Of a stretch of DNA of 64,000 nucleotides, positions 8,131 through 17,527 are shown one piece after another (position 1 is the first letter of the stretch; every line of letters starts with the position of its first letter). The position numbers and the translations under genes were made by a program. Under the pieces are notes generated by a model. The model had not been told where the DNA came from, ran no database searches, and saw only the letters and a list, made by a program, of their open reading frames with translations. Where the stretch lies: the NCBI RefSeq assembly GCF_902497875.1, contig NZ_CABVHY010000027.1, positions 1 through 64,000 of the forward strand, read 5' to 3'. The DNA comes from Pseudomonas fluorescens (GTDB taxonomy: Bacteria; Pseudomonadota; Gammaproteobacteria; Pseudomonadales; Pseudomonadaceae).

Positions 8131-9456
8131 ATGACCTATGCTTGGCTCAGCCTTTGCGCTGTTCTACTCATACTGGCGGCCGTAGTCACCTGGTTTCGTC
8201 GTGAGCGGAGCCTGCAAAACCGCCTGGCTCAGTATCGCGAACTGCTCGAACGCCTGCCGGACGGGGTGATCCTGGTCGGCGCCGATGGTCGCATCCAGCA
8301 GCAGAACAGCGCGGCAGCGCGGCTACTGGATAGCGACCACGCCCTCCTGGTCGGCTCGCCACTGTCCAGCTGGCTGCCGCACTTGAATGAAACCCTGGAG
8401 CAACGTCAACGCACCCTCGCCACCCGCGCCAATGGCCAGCAGCGGGCGATCGAGGTCACTCGCCTGCCCGCGACTTACAGCGCCAACTCCATCGTGCTGG
8501 TTCATCGCAGCAAGCAATACGGTCACGCGCCAGAGGATGCCGAACGCTACAAACGCAGCCAATATTTCGCCCGCATCGGCACCTGGGACTGGGATGTCGA
8601 TACCGAGCAGCTGTATTGGTCAGAGGCGATCTACGGCATGTTCGGCTACAAGGTCGGCGAGGTGACGCCGTCCTATGAACTGTTCTGCAGTTGCGTGCAC
8701 CCGGATGACCGCGCCCAGGTGCGAGCCGGTGAGTTGCGCTGCCTTGAAACCGGCGATAACCATGACGAGGAATACCGGGTCATCTGGCCGGACGGCAGCA
8801 TCCATTGGTTGCGGGAAACCGGCAATGTGGTGAAAAACACCGACGATTCGACGGTAAAAATGATGGGCGTGGTCCGCGACATTACCGAGGAAAGAGCCTC
8901 GGCCAACCACCTCCAGCACCTGGCTCACTTCGATCCGCTGACCGGCCTGCCCAACCGCCTGGCCCTCGAGGCCCGCTTGTCCAAGGCCCTGGAACAGGCA
9001 CGGCTGAACGATACCCGGGTGATACTGGTGTTTGTCGACCTCAATGGTTTCAAAGAAATCAACGACCATTTCGGCCACGCCGCCGGAGACCGGGTGCTGG
9101 TCACCACCGCTACCCGCCTGAAGAAAATCCTTCGCTCAACCGACACCGTCGCCCGCATCGGCGGCGACGAATTCGTGGTCATTCTCGAAGGCCTGCCCCA
9201 GGGCAAGAGCTTGCAAGATGAAGCCCACAGCATTTGCGAAAAAATCTTCGTCGAACTATCGCCCCCCGTCACCCTCGGCAATGACCAGCGACACATCGGC
9301 ACCAGTCTCGGTGTCGCGGTGTTCCCGGATCACGCCCCGAGCATGGACAAACTCATCCACATCGCCGACCTGGCGATGTACGAGGCCAAGCGCAGCGGGA
9401 ACAACCAGTATCGGTTGGGCAAGGAAGCATCGTGGGGCGTAGGGCTAAGTCCGTAG
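8131..9456 (+). CDS. membrane PAS-PAS-GGDEF diguanylate cyclase
   Basis: This protein should make cyclic di-GMP. It has one N-terminal membrane helix (residues 3-21), a first PAS region (about 35-125), a second PAS-PAC region (about 140-255, with YFARIGTWDWDVDTEQLYWS and DEEYRVIWPDGSIHW) and a C-terminal GGDEF domain (about 262-430). The active-site motif GGDEF is intact at 344-348. An RSTD inhibitory I-site is at 335-338, exactly five residues upstream, so product inhibition is expected. There is no EAL domain. Its TAG stop codon is supplied by a REP sequence (see the repeat at 9450-9617). Confidence 0.9.
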   Translation: MTYAWLSLCAVLLILAAVVTWFRRERSLQNRLAQYRELLERLPDGVILVGADGRIQQQNSAAARLLDSDHALLVGSPLSSWLPHLNETLEQRQRTLATRANGQQRAIEVTRLPATYSANSIVLVHRSKQYGHAPEDAERYKRSQYFARIGTWDWDVDTEQLYWSEAIYGMFGYKVGEVTPSYELFCSCVHPDDRAQVRAGELRCLETGDNHDEEYRVIWPDGSIHWLRETGNVVKNTDDSTVKMMGVVRDITEERASANHLQHLAHFDPLTGLPNRLALEARLSKALEQARLNDTRVILVFVDLNGFKEINDHFGHAAGDRVLVTTATRLKKILRSTDTVARIGGDEFVVILEGLPQGKSLQDEAHSICEKIFVELSPPVTLGNDQRHIGTSLGVAVFPDHAPSMDKLIHIADLAMYEAKRSGNNQYRLGKEASWGVGLSP

Positions 9457-9617
9457 CAGCTGCCGAGCTTTGCGAGGCTGCGTTCGACTGCGAAGCGGTC
9501 GTTAAATCAGGCAACGGGTTCTTTCAAGCAAACCGCGTACTCAGGATTTACGAGGACTTCGGTCGAGCGCGACCCCGGCTCGAACGCAGCCTCGCAAAGC
9601 TCGGCAGCTGCTACGGA
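9450..9617. repeat. REP pair overlapping the end of the cyclase gene
   Basis: The left arm begins TCCGTAGCAGCTGCCGAGCT and the right arm ends AGCTCGGCAGCTGCTACGGA, with the middle carrying the usual inverted CTGCGTTCGACTGCGAAGC / CGAACGCAGCCTCGC parts. The left arm starts within the last codons of the diguanylate cyclase and contains its TAG stop. Confidence 0.88.
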
Positions 9618-9733
9618 GTCAGTCAAGTCCCCTTACCCGCTGCACTATCCCCCCCACCCCGGTAGAATCCGCACTCAATCAGGACTGGCCGCGCCAGTCT
9701 GCATCAATTGTACGAACACCCAGGAGTCAGTCC

Positions 9734-11539
9734 ATGCCCCATGAAGGCAACCTGTTGCAAGCCGCCGTGGTTTTTCTGTTCGCGGCGGTGCTGGCCGTTC
9801 CCTTGGCCAAGCGCCTGCAATTGGGCGCGGTACTGGGCTATCTGTTTGCCGGGGTGATCATCGGCCCGTCGGTGCTGGGCCTGATCGACAACCCACAAAG
9901 CGTCAGCCATATCTCGGAACTTGGGGTGGTGTTGTTGCTGTTCATCATCGGCCTGGAGCTCTCGCCCCGACGGTTGTGGGTGATGCGCAAATCGGTGTTC
10001 GGCGTGGGCCTGGCGCAGGTATTACTAACCGGGTCGCTGATTGGCGTCCTTGCCTTGTTCGTCTTTGGCCAGCCATTGAACAGTGCCATCGTGCTGGGCC
10101 TGGGCCTGGCGTTGTCGTCCACTGCGTTTGGCCTGCAGAGCCTGGCCGAGCGCAAGGAACTGACCAGCCCCCATGGGCGGCTGGCGTTCGCCATTCTGTT
10201 GTTCCAGGACATCGCCGCGATCCCCTTGATCGCCATGGTGCCGCTGCTGGCCGGTGGCGATCACAGCACCACTGCCACCCAGGACCTGAATCACGGCCTG
10301 CAGGTGCTCGGCAGCATCGCCGTGGTGGTGATCGGCGGGCGGTATCTGCTGCGCCCGGTGTTTCGCGTGGTGGCCAAGACCGGTCTGCCGGAAGTTTCCA
10401 CCGCCACCGCGCTGCTGGTGGTGATCGGCACGGCGTGGCTGATGGACCTGGTGGGCGTGTCGATGGCACTGGGGGCGTTCCTTGCCGGTTTGCTGCTGGC
10501 CGACTCGGAATACCGTCACGAACTGGAAGCGCAGATCGAACCGTTCAAAGGATTGCTGCTCGGATTGTTTTTTATCAGCGTCGGCATGGGCGCCAATATC
10601 AGCCTGTTGTTCAGCGCGCCGGCCGCGGTATTGGGGCTGACTGTGTTGCTGATCCTGATCAAGCTGCCGCTGCTGTTTGTCGTCGGCCGGCTGGCCGGCG
10701 GACTGGGTCGAGTCAATGCCATACGCCTGGGCATCGTGCTGGCGGCCGGCGGTGAATTCGCCTTCGTGGTGTTCAAGATCGGCCGCGATCAGGGGCTGTT
10801 CGAGCCTCATCTGTACGATCTGCTGGTGCTGACCATTACCCTGTCCATGGCCCTGACGCCGCTCTTGCTGCTGTTGTGCGCGCGGCTGGTCAAGCCGGCG
10901 GTAAAACCGCTGAACATGCCGCCGGAATTCCGCGAAATCGAGACGGATGCGCCGCGGGTGGTGATCGCCGGCATGGGCCGTATGGGGCAGATCGTCGCGC
11001 GGATCCTGCGGGCGCAGAACATCAAGTTCGTGGCCCTCGACACTTCGGTGGAAACCATTGAGTTGTCCCGCAGTTTTGGCGGGGTGCCGGTGTTCTACGG
11101 CGACCCGATGCGCCCGGAGATTCTGAAGGCCGCCAAGGTCGAGCAGGCGGAGTTTTTCGTGATCGCCACCGACGACCCGGACACCAATATCAAGACCGCC
11201 GAACTGGTGCGCAAACTCTACCCGCAGATGAAAATCATCGCCCGCGCGCGCAACCGTCAGCACGTTCATCGGCTGGTGGATGTCGGCGCGCAAGCGGTGC
11301 GGGAAACCTACTATTCAAGCCTGGAAATGAGCCGGCGCACCCTGGTCGGGCTCGGCCTGAGCCAGACCCAGGCCGATGCCCGCATCAAACGCTTCACCCA
11401 CCACGACGAACAGGTGCTCGAGGCCCAGCATGCGGTCTATGACGATGCCACCAAGGTCCTGCAAACCGCCCAGGAAGCCCGGGCTGAACTGGCGCGGTTG
11501 TTTGAGGCGGATCAGCTGGAGGAAGAGTCCAAAGGTTGA
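9734..11539 (+). CDS. Kef-type potassium/proton antiporter with RCK domain
   Basis: This is a monovalent cation:proton antiporter-2 (CPA2) protein of the KefB/KefC type, 601 residues. Residues 1-385 form a 12-13-helix transporter with the conserved LGYLFAGVIIGPSVLG, LFIIGLELSPRRLW and AGGEFAFVVFKIG segments. From about residue 405 a TrkA-N/RCK domain begins with the Rossmann pattern VVIAGMGRMGQIVAR, which in KefC binds nucleotide and glutathione to gate efflux. It is probably a K+ efflux system used against electrophile stress. No KefF/KefG ancillary oxidoreductase is encoded next to it. Confidence 0.9.
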   Translation: MPHEGNLLQAAVVFLFAAVLAVPLAKRLQLGAVLGYLFAGVIIGPSVLGLIDNPQSVSHISELGVVLLLFIIGLELSPRRLWVMRKSVFGVGLAQVLLTGSLIGVLALFVFGQPLNSAIVLGLGLALSSTAFGLQSLAERKELTSPHGRLAFAILLFQDIAAIPLIAMVPLLAGGDHSTTATQDLNHGLQVLGSIAVVVIGGRYLLRPVFRVVAKTGLPEVSTATALLVVIGTAWLMDLVGVSMALGAFLAGLLLADSEYRHELEAQIEPFKGLLLGLFFISVGMGANISLLFSAPAAVLGLTVLLILIKLPLLFVVGRLAGGLGRVNAIRLGIVLAAGGEFAFVVFKIGRDQGLFEPHLYDLLVLTITLSMALTPLLLLLCARLVKPAVKPLNMPPEFREIETDAPRVVIAGMGRMGQIVARILRAQNIKFVALDTSVETIELSRSFGGVPVFYGDPMRPEILKAAKVEQAEFFVIATDDPDTNIKTAELVRKLYPQMKIIARARNRQHVHRLVDVGAQAVRETYYSSLEMSRRTLVGLGLSQTQADARIKRFTHHDEQVLEAQHAVYDDATKVLQTAQEARAELARLFEADQLEEESKG

Positions 11540-11557
11540 GGGTGAATGTGAGGGCCT

Positions 11558-11624
11558 CATCGCGAGCAAGCTCGCTCCCACAAGAGCACCGCTATCCCCT
11601 GTGGGAGCGAGCTTGCTCGCGATG
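11558..11624. repeat. REP pair, CATCGCGAGCAAGCTCGC type
   Basis: CATCGCGAGCAAGCTCGCTC and its reverse complement GAGCGAGCTTGCTCGCGATG lie head to head, with CCCACA/TGTGGG extending the stem. The unit sits between the antiporter and the DNA glycosylase genes. The same type is at 41118-41217 and, cut, at the first bases of the window. Confidence 0.9.
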
Positions 11625-11670
11625 AACGATAACGCGGTCTATCAGGCAAACAACAACCAAGGACTCCACA

Positions 11671-12774
11671 ATGACCACCGCTGACCCATCCTCCCAGGCC
11701 CTCAAGGAAATCTTCAACGCCGAACGTCTCCAGCACATCGCCACCGAGATGAGTGCGGTTTACCCGGCGTTCAATGAAAAAGCCTTCCTCGCACTCGCCA
11801 ACGACGGTCTTGCCGAGTTGTCGGTGATGCAACGCCTGGCCCGGGTCAGCGAGAGTCTGCACGCGGTGATTGCCCTCGACTACGAGCAAACACTAGAGCT
11901 CCTTCGCGCGTTGGCCCCACGGTTGAACAGCCGTTTCGTCAGCATGTTCCTGCCTCATTACGTCGCCGTTTATGGCGCCCACGCGTTCGAGCTGTCCATG
12001 GACGCATTGAAGTACTTCACGGCATTCGGCTCTTCGGAGTTTGCGGTGCGGCATTTCCTGCGCAGCGACTTTGAGCGCGCCCTGGCGCTGATGAACCAGT
12101 GGTCGCTGGACGACGACGAGCATGTCCGGCGCCTGGCCAGCGAAGGCAGCCGCCCGCGCCTGCCCTGGTCATTTCGCCTGGAACAGGTGCAAGCAGACCC
12201 GTCGTTGGCAGCCTCGATTCTCGATAACCTGAACGCCGACAACAGCCTGTACGTACGTAAATCGGTGGCCAATCACCTGAACGACATCACCAAGGATCAC
12301 CCGCAGTGGGTGCTCGATCTGATCGAAGGCTGGTCCCTGGAAGACCCGCGCACTGCCTGGATCGCCAGACACGCCTTGCGCAGCCTGATCAAGCAAGGCA
12401 ACCAGCGGGCACTGGCAATCATCGGTGCCGGAGGCAAACCAGAAGTCGAAATCCAGCACCTGAAAATCGAACCGCCAGTGATTCGCCTGGGGGAAAAAAT
12501 CACCCTGTCCTTCACCCTGAAATCGACCCTGAGCGACAGCCAGCGACTGGTGGTCGACTACGCCATCGATTACGTCAAAGCCTCAGGCAGCACCTCGGCG
12601 AAAGTCTTCAAACTCAAGGGCCTGACCCTGGCTGCCAATGCCAGGGAAAACCTCAGCCGCGCCCAGCACATTCGCGAGCTGACCACCCGCAAACACTATG
12701 CCGGCAAGCACGCCGTGCACATTCTGGTGAACGGCGAACGCTTGGCCAGCAGCGCCTTCGAAATTCTCGACTGA
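11671..12774 (+). CDS. alkC: AlkC-like DNA glycosylase
   Basis: The protein belongs to the HEAT-like-repeat DNA glycosylase superfamily (AlkC/AlkD), which excises cationic alkylated bases such as 3-methyladenine without base flipping. The 367 residues comprise a helical HEAT-like domain (about 1-270; conserved RLASEGSRPRLPW around 154-166 and the SVANHLNDITKDHP segment near 200-211). They also include an extra C-terminal beta-rich Ig-like domain (about 275-367; KIEPPVIRLGEKITLSF). That extra domain separates AlkC of Pseudomonas from AlkD. No signal peptide. A mono-cistronic gene between a REP pair and a convergent dehydrogenase. Confidence 0.85.
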   Translation: MTTADPSSQALKEIFNAERLQHIATEMSAVYPAFNEKAFLALANDGLAELSVMQRLARVSESLHAVIALDYEQTLELLRALAPRLNSRFVSMFLPHYVAVYGAHAFELSMDALKYFTAFGSSEFAVRHFLRSDFERALALMNQWSLDDDEHVRRLASEGSRPRLPWSFRLEQVQADPSLAASILDNLNADNSLYVRKSVANHLNDITKDHPQWVLDLIEGWSLEDPRTAWIARHALRSLIKQGNQRALAIIGAGGKPEVEIQHLKIEPPVIRLGEKITLSFTLKSTLSDSQRLVVDYAIDYVKASGSTSAKVFKLKGLTLAANARENLSRAQHIRELTTRKHYAGKHAVHILVNGERLASSAFEILD

Positions 12775-12805
12775 GGCCCTGGACGACTGCAGAGCAGCGC
12801 CGTTT

Positions 12806-13879
12806 TCAAGGCGTAATAGCGACCTTCAGCACACCATCGCGCTGATGGGCGAACAGCTCGTAAGCCGCTTCGATGTCATCGAGTTTGAAGCGATGGGTCA
12901 CCAGGGGTTTGAGATCGACCTGACCACAGGCAACCACCTCCATCAAGCGCCGCATGCGCTCCTTTCCGCCCGGGCACAGCGTGGTCACGATGCTGAGGTC
13001 GCCCAGCCCCGCGGCGAATGCATCGAGCGGGATGTGCAGGTCCGACGAATAGACCCCAAGGCTCGATAACGTGCCGCCGGGCCGCAGCACTCGCAGTGCC
13101 GATTCGAAGGTGCCCTGGGTCCCCAAGGCTTCAATGGCCACGTCAACCCCACGGCCATTGGTGATGGCCATGATGCGCTCGACCACATTGCCGTCCTTGA
13201 AGTCGACCACATGGGTCGCGCCCAACTGACGGGCGACAGCCATTCGTGCCGGCACGGTATCGACTCCGATAATGGTCGTAGCCCCCATCAGCCGGGCGCC
13301 GGCAATGGCGCACAGGCCAATGGGGCCAAGGGCGAACACGGCGACCGTATCGCCAATCTCGACCTTACCTCTTTGCGCGCCGGAAAAGCCCGTGGACATG
13401 ATGTCCGGGCACATCAGCACTTGTTCGTCACTGAGGTTGTCGGGAATCGGGCAAAGATTGGCAAGGGCATCCGGCACCAGCACATATTCCGCCTGACAGC
13501 CGTCGATGGTATTGCCGAACTTCCAGCCACCGGCGGCGCGAAAACCGTGGGGAGTCCCGGGCCCGTCCTGTGACGAGCAGCCACAGAGGCAGGCGTAGCT
13601 TTGGCCGCTGGGGGTGATGGCGCCGACAATCACCCGTTGCCCTTCGACGAAGCCTGTGACCTGCGAGCCGAGCTTTTCGATCACCCCAACCGGTTCATGG
13701 CCGATAGTCAGCCCCTTGGCCACCGGGTACTCGCCGCGCAGGATATGCACATCGGTGCCACAGATGGTGGTGGTGGTAATGCGCACCAGCGCATCCAGCG
13801 GACCGACTTCGGGTATCGGTTTGTCGTCCAGCACGATGCGGTTTTTCTCAACGAAGATTGCCGCTTTCATTTTTGCCAT
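12806..13879 (-). CDS. zinc-dependent alcohol dehydrogenase
   Basis: This is a 357-residue medium-chain dehydrogenase. Catalytic-zinc ligands are visible in TICGTDVHIL (Cys) and TIGHEPVG (His-Glu), with the third in the MCPDIMSTG region. A cysteine-rich structural segment (YACLCGCSSQDG) is present but does not match the usual CX2CX2CX7C spacing. The coenzyme fold shows ALGPIGLCAIAGARLMGA followed by GVD, whose aspartate suggests NAD(H). The closest families are isopropanol/butanediol and formaldehyde-type dehydrogenases; substrate is not readable. AGGA precedes the start. A GNAT gene begins upstream on the same strand and may be cotranscribed. Confidence 0.85.
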   Translation of the reverse strand: MAKMKAAIFVEKNRIVLDDKPIPEVGPLDALVRITTTTICGTDVHILRGEYPVAKGLTIGHEPVGVIEKLGSQVTGFVEGQRVIVGAITPSGQSYACLCGCSSQDGPGTPHGFRAAGGWKFGNTIDGCQAEYVLVPDALANLCPIPDNLSDEQVLMCPDIMSTGFSGAQRGKVEIGDTVAVFALGPIGLCAIAGARLMGATTIIGVDTVPARMAVARQLGATHVVDFKDGNVVERIMAITNGRGVDVAIEALGTQGTFESALRVLRPGGTLSSLGVYSSDLHIPLDAFAAGLGDLSIVTTLCPGGKERMRRLMEVVACGQVDLKPLVTHRFKLDDIEAAYELFAHQRDGVLKVAITP

Positions 13880-13925
13880 GGTGCTGATTCCTGCTCTTCA
13901 AATCCGGGGAAGGTCTTGGTGACGG

Positions 13926-14498
13926 TCACTTTCCCAGATCCAGTTCATGGATGATTTCGCTGAACCCCTCGCTGGGATAGCGGCTGGTGAAACCGAGGTT
14001 TCTCGCCAGGCAATGCATGCCGTAATTGGTCGCCATGTCGGTCGAACTCATGGTCTTGACCCCGTTGCGCCGCGCGGCATCAATCAAATGCCCGCCCAGC
14101 AGGGTTCCCAGGCCGCGACGTTGCCAGTCATCGGCGACCGTTATGGCGCACTCGCATTGGTCCGCCCCGGGCGTCGAGGCGTAACGGCTGACGCCGATTT
14201 CAATTAATTGGCCATCTTTGTGCACCAGTGCGACATAGGCCATCCGCTTTTCATAGTCCAGGTCCATCATGCGGTCCATCAGTGGCGCATCCGCCTCACT
14301 GAAGGTTCCCATAAAACGCAAGCGGCGAGATCCGGCCGACAAATGCTTGATGAACTGAAACTCGCGCTCACGATCCTGCTCCTGAAGTGGGCGGATGAGT
14401 ACATGAGTGCCATCCTTCAGCGCCTCGATCCAGTGTTCTTCAGTCGCGGCCGGACGAAAGGCGGCCAGGTGTTCGGCGGTTGATTGACCAGTGATCAT
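13926..14498 (-). CDS. GNAT family N-acetyltransferase
   Basis: The 190-residue protein has a GNAT core: a long N-terminal lead (IRPLQEQDREREFQFIKHLS), then CECAITVADDWQRRGLGTLLGGHLIDAARRNG, which contains the acetyl-CoA pyrophosphate loop QRRGLG. This layout matches stand-alone GNAT domains that resemble the acetyltransferase part of Pat-type protein acetylases. The substrate is unknown. GGGAG lies at good distance before the ATG. It lies 46 bases upstream of the alcohol dehydrogenase gene on the same strand. Confidence 0.82.
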   Translation of the reverse strand: MITGQSTAEHLAAFRPAATEEHWIEALKDGTHVLIRPLQEQDREREFQFIKHLSAGSRRLRFMGTFSEADAPLMDRMMDLDYEKRMAYVALVHKDGQLIEIGVSRYASTPGADQCECAITVADDWQRRGLGTLLGGHLIDAARRNGVKTMSSTDMATNYGMHCLARNLGFTSRYPSEGFSEIIHELDLGK

Positions 14499-14609
14499 GA
14501 GTTTCTCCCGGGCCGCGAGTCGAAGTGCTCGCAGGGCCTAGGAGTGTTGTACGACGGGTAGGGTTAGCCGAGCTGATCTGGATCAATGTTTAGGTGTATT
14601 CATCGGCCT

Positions 14610-15524
14610 TTACTCAGGCAAACGATTAAGAGCCTGGTCCGGACCGAGCAACAGCGCCTGCTCGCGCTCACACAACTCCACCACGTAATCCCACAACACC
14701 CGCAACCGCACCGACTTGTGCAGCTCGCGTCGGGTGCTGATCCAGTAGCTGCGCTGAATGCTCTCGGCCGGCAGCAGTGGAATCAGCTCCGGATCGTTGC
14801 TGGCCATGTAGCACGGCAATACGGCGATGCCCAGGCCCGAGCGCGCGGCCTGGTGCTGGGCGATCACGCTGGTGCTGTGAAACACCACCCGCGGGCTGCG
14901 GCAGAAGCTGTTGAGGAACATCAATTCCTGGCTGAACAGCAAATCATCGACGTAGCCGATCCAGGCATGCCGCGCCAGGTCTTCGCGGCTGTGCAGCGTT
15001 GGCGCATGGTCCAGGTAGGCGCGGCTGGCATACAGCGCCAGGCGGTAGTCGGTGAGTTTGCGAGTGACCAGCATGTCGACGATCGGGCGCTCGAGGTGGA
15101 TGCTGATTTCCGCTTCGCGGTTGAGGATGCTGACAAAGCGCGGCACCGCTACCAGTTCGACCTCCAGCCCTGGATAGCGCTCGAACAGGCCGTTCATGCG
15201 GCTGGCCAGGAACATGATGCCCAGGCCTTCGGTCACTCCGAGACGGATCTTGCCCTGCGGCGCACTGGACTGGGTGATTTCTTCCTGCGCCAGCAAGGCG
15301 ACGTTTTCCATGGCTTCGGCGTGCTTGAGCAGCGCCTCGCCGGCCGGGGTCAATTGGTAACCCTGGGCGTGCTGGACGAACAGCGCGGTGCCGAGGCTTT
15401 TTTCGATGGCCTCGATATGCCGGGCCACCGTGGCGTGGGTGGTTTTCAGCCGACGCGCCGCGGTCAGCAAACGGCCGCTACGTTGTAACTCGAGAAAAAA
15501 CCGTAGGTCATTCCAATCAAACAT
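14610..15524 (-). CDS. LysR-type transcriptional regulator
   Basis: The 304-residue protein has an N-terminal winged helix-turn-helix (about 1-60, WNDLRFFLELQRSGRLLTAA, then HATVARHIEAIEKSLGTALF) and a periplasmic-binding-like effector domain (about 90-295). It is transcribed away from the GMC oxidoreductase gene, with 134 bases between the two starts. By the usual LysR logic it is the likely activator of the GMC/symporter unit. The inducer cannot be inferred. Confidence 0.92.
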   Translation of the reverse strand: MFDWNDLRFFLELQRSGRLLTAARRLKTTHATVARHIEAIEKSLGTALFVQHAQGYQLTPAGEALLKHAEAMENVALLAQEEITQSSAPQGKIRLGVTEGLGIMFLASRMNGLFERYPGLEVELVAVPRFVSILNREAEISIHLERPIVDMLVTRKLTDYRLALYASRAYLDHAPTLHSREDLARHAWIGYVDDLLFSQELMFLNSFCRSPRVVFHSTSVIAQHQAARSGLGIAVLPCYMASNDPELIPLLPAESIQRSYWISTRRELHKSVRLRVLWDYVVELCEREQALLLGPDQALNRLPE

Positions 15525-15658
15525 GAATCTTCCTTGAACGCGCAGCAGGGTACAGCTGTCTAAAAACGCACAGCCACTGAGTAAAAACTAACATTCTTTA
15601 AACGAAAGCTAACAACTAGGATGAATCACAACAAGAACAACAACAGAAGAGGTCATGG

Positions 15659-17314
15659 ATGCAGCCTGTCGTTGAAGAATATGACTACGTGGTAGTCGGC
15701 GCGGGGCCAGCCGGTTGTTTGCTGGCCAATCGTCTGTCCGCCAACCCCGGGCACCGGGTGCTGCTGCTCGAAGCCGGTGGCCGCGACAACTACCCGTGGA
15801 TTCATATCCCCGTCGGTTATCTGTTTTGCATCGGCAACCCGCGCACCGACTGGTGCTTCAAGACCCAAGCGCAACCTGGCCTGCAAGGTCGCAGCCTGAG
15901 CTACCCGCGAGGCAAGGTACTTGGCGGCTGTTCGTCGATCAACGGCATGATCTACATGCGTGGCCAGGCCAGCGATTACGATGGTTGGGCCGCCGACGGT
16001 AATCCGGGCTGGGCCTGGAAGGACGTCCTGCCGCTGTTCAGGCAGAGCGAAAACCATTTTGCCGGCGACTCGGAGTTTCATGGCGCTGCCGGGGAATGGC
16101 GGATCGAGCGTCAACGGCTGTCGTGGCCGATCCTCGATGCGTTCCGCGAGGCGGCCGAACAAAGCGGCATTGCCAGCATCGATGACTTCAACCGGGGCGA
16201 TAACGAAGGCTGCGGTTACTTCCAGGTCAATCAGAAGGCCGGCGTGCGCTGGAATGCCGCCAAGGCTTTTCTCAAGCCAATCCGCAACCGACCCAACCTC
16301 ACAGTGCTGACCGATGTCGAAGTCGATCGCCTGCTGCTGGAAAACGGCCGGGCTTCGGCAGTCAGTGCCCGCTGGCAAGGCCAGCCGAAAACCTGGAAGG
16401 CGCGCCGGGAAATCGTCCTCTGCGCCGGCTCTGTCGGATCACCGAACATCCTGCAACGTTCCGGGATCGGCCCGAGTAGTTTGCTGCAACGCTTGGGGAT
16501 TGGCGTCGCCCATGAACTGCCTGGCGTCGGCGGCAATCTGCAGGATCACTTGCAGCTGCGGCTGATCTACAAACTGCAAAACGCCCGCACCCTGAACCAG
16601 ATCGCCGGCAGCCTGTGGGGCAAGATGGGCATGGGCCTGCGGTATCTGTATGACCGCAGTGGCCCGCTGTCCATGGCCCCGAGCCAACTGGGCGCGTTCG
16701 CCCGTTCGGGACCGGAGCAGACTTCGGCCAACCTTGAATACCATGTGCAGCCACTGTCGCTGGAGCGCTTCGGTGAGCCGTTGCATGCATTCCCGGCATT
16801 TACCGCGTCGGTCTGCGACCTGCGTCCGCAAAGCCGTGGCCGAGTGGATATCCGCTCGTCCAATCCTCAGGAGGCGCCGCTGATTCAGCCAAACTACCTG
16901 AGCCACCCTGAAGACCTTCGAGTCGCCGCCGACGCCATTCGCCTGACCCGGCGCATCGTCGCCGCGCCGGCCCTGGCGCAGTTCAAGCCCTGCGAATACC
17001 TGCCGGGCGACGCCTTGCAGACCGACGAGCAACTGTTTGACGCAGCAGCGCGGATCGGCACGACGATCTTCCACCCGGTCGGCACCTGCCGCATGGGCAA
17101 TGACAAGGATGCCGTGGTCGATGCCCAATTACGCGTCCACGGCATTCCCGGGCTGCGCATCGCCGACGCCTCGATCATGCCACGCATCACCTCGGGCAAT
17201 ACCTGTTCACCGACCCTGATGATCGCCGAGAAAGCCGCTCAGCTGATTCTCGCAACACCGACAAGGAGCCTCGCCCCGGAAGAAGAACTGGTCACCGAAC
17301 CGCAACCCCTGTAG
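15659..17314 (+). CDS. GMC-family FAD oxidoreductase (choline dehydrogenase-like)
   Basis: This FAD-dependent alcohol dehydrogenase is 551 residues long. It shows the dinucleotide loop VVVGAGPAGCLLANRLS at the N-terminus, GMC signature 1 (GKVLGGCSSINGMIYMRGQ), signature 2 (GSVGSPNILQRSGIGP) and a C-terminal active-site region beginning FHPVGTCRMG. BetA, alkanol and polyethylene-glycol dehydrogenases share this layout, so the substrate stays open. No signal peptide is seen. It is followed by a metabolite:H+ symporter and divergent from a LysR gene, which suggests uptake and oxidation of one alcohol-type compound. Its TAG stop lies inside a REP arm. Confidence 0.9.
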   Translation: MQPVVEEYDYVVVGAGPAGCLLANRLSANPGHRVLLLEAGGRDNYPWIHIPVGYLFCIGNPRTDWCFKTQAQPGLQGRSLSYPRGKVLGGCSSINGMIYMRGQASDYDGWAADGNPGWAWKDVLPLFRQSENHFAGDSEFHGAAGEWRIERQRLSWPILDAFREAAEQSGIASIDDFNRGDNEGCGYFQVNQKAGVRWNAAKAFLKPIRNRPNLTVLTDVEVDRLLLENGRASAVSARWQGQPKTWKARREIVLCAGSVGSPNILQRSGIGPSSLLQRLGIGVAHELPGVGGNLQDHLQLRLIYKLQNARTLNQIAGSLWGKMGMGLRYLYDRSGPLSMAPSQLGAFARSGPEQTSANLEYHVQPLSLERFGEPLHAFPAFTASVCDLRPQSRGRVDIRSSNPQEAPLIQPNYLSHPEDLRVAADAIRLTRRIVAAPALAQFKPCEYLPGDALQTDEQLFDAAARIGTTIFHPVGTCRMGNDKDAVVDAQLRVHGIPGLRIADASIMPRITSGNTCSPTLMIAEKAAQLILATPTRSLAPEEELVTEPQPL

Positions 17315-17393
17315 GAGCTGCCGCAGGCTGCGATCTTTTGATCCTGCATTTGCGGCGCCCCCGAAAAGATCGCAGCCTATCGGCAGCTCCTAC
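17311..17393. repeat. REP pair at the 3' end of the GMC gene
   Basis: GTAGGAGCTGCCGCAGGCTG.. and ..CAGCCTATCGGCAGCTCCTAC form an imperfect inverted pair with AAAAGATCGCAGCC as the inner arm. The GTAG of the left arm provides the stop codon of the oxidoreductase. Confidence 0.88.
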
Positions 17394-17527
17394 GCCGACC
17401 GGGTACACCTGCAATGTGGTGGGTTTAAACCTCCTACGCAGATTCCATCAGGCAATACCGACATCGTGGCGCCGAACATCGCGGCGACAGTGGAACAACA
17501 AAAACAATCACTGTAAGGGATACCGAT

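Noticed and set aside
10025..11293. A 422-codon antisense frame inside the Kef antiporter gene
   Set aside because: Histidine/glutamine-rich shadow of the sense strand with no protein character.
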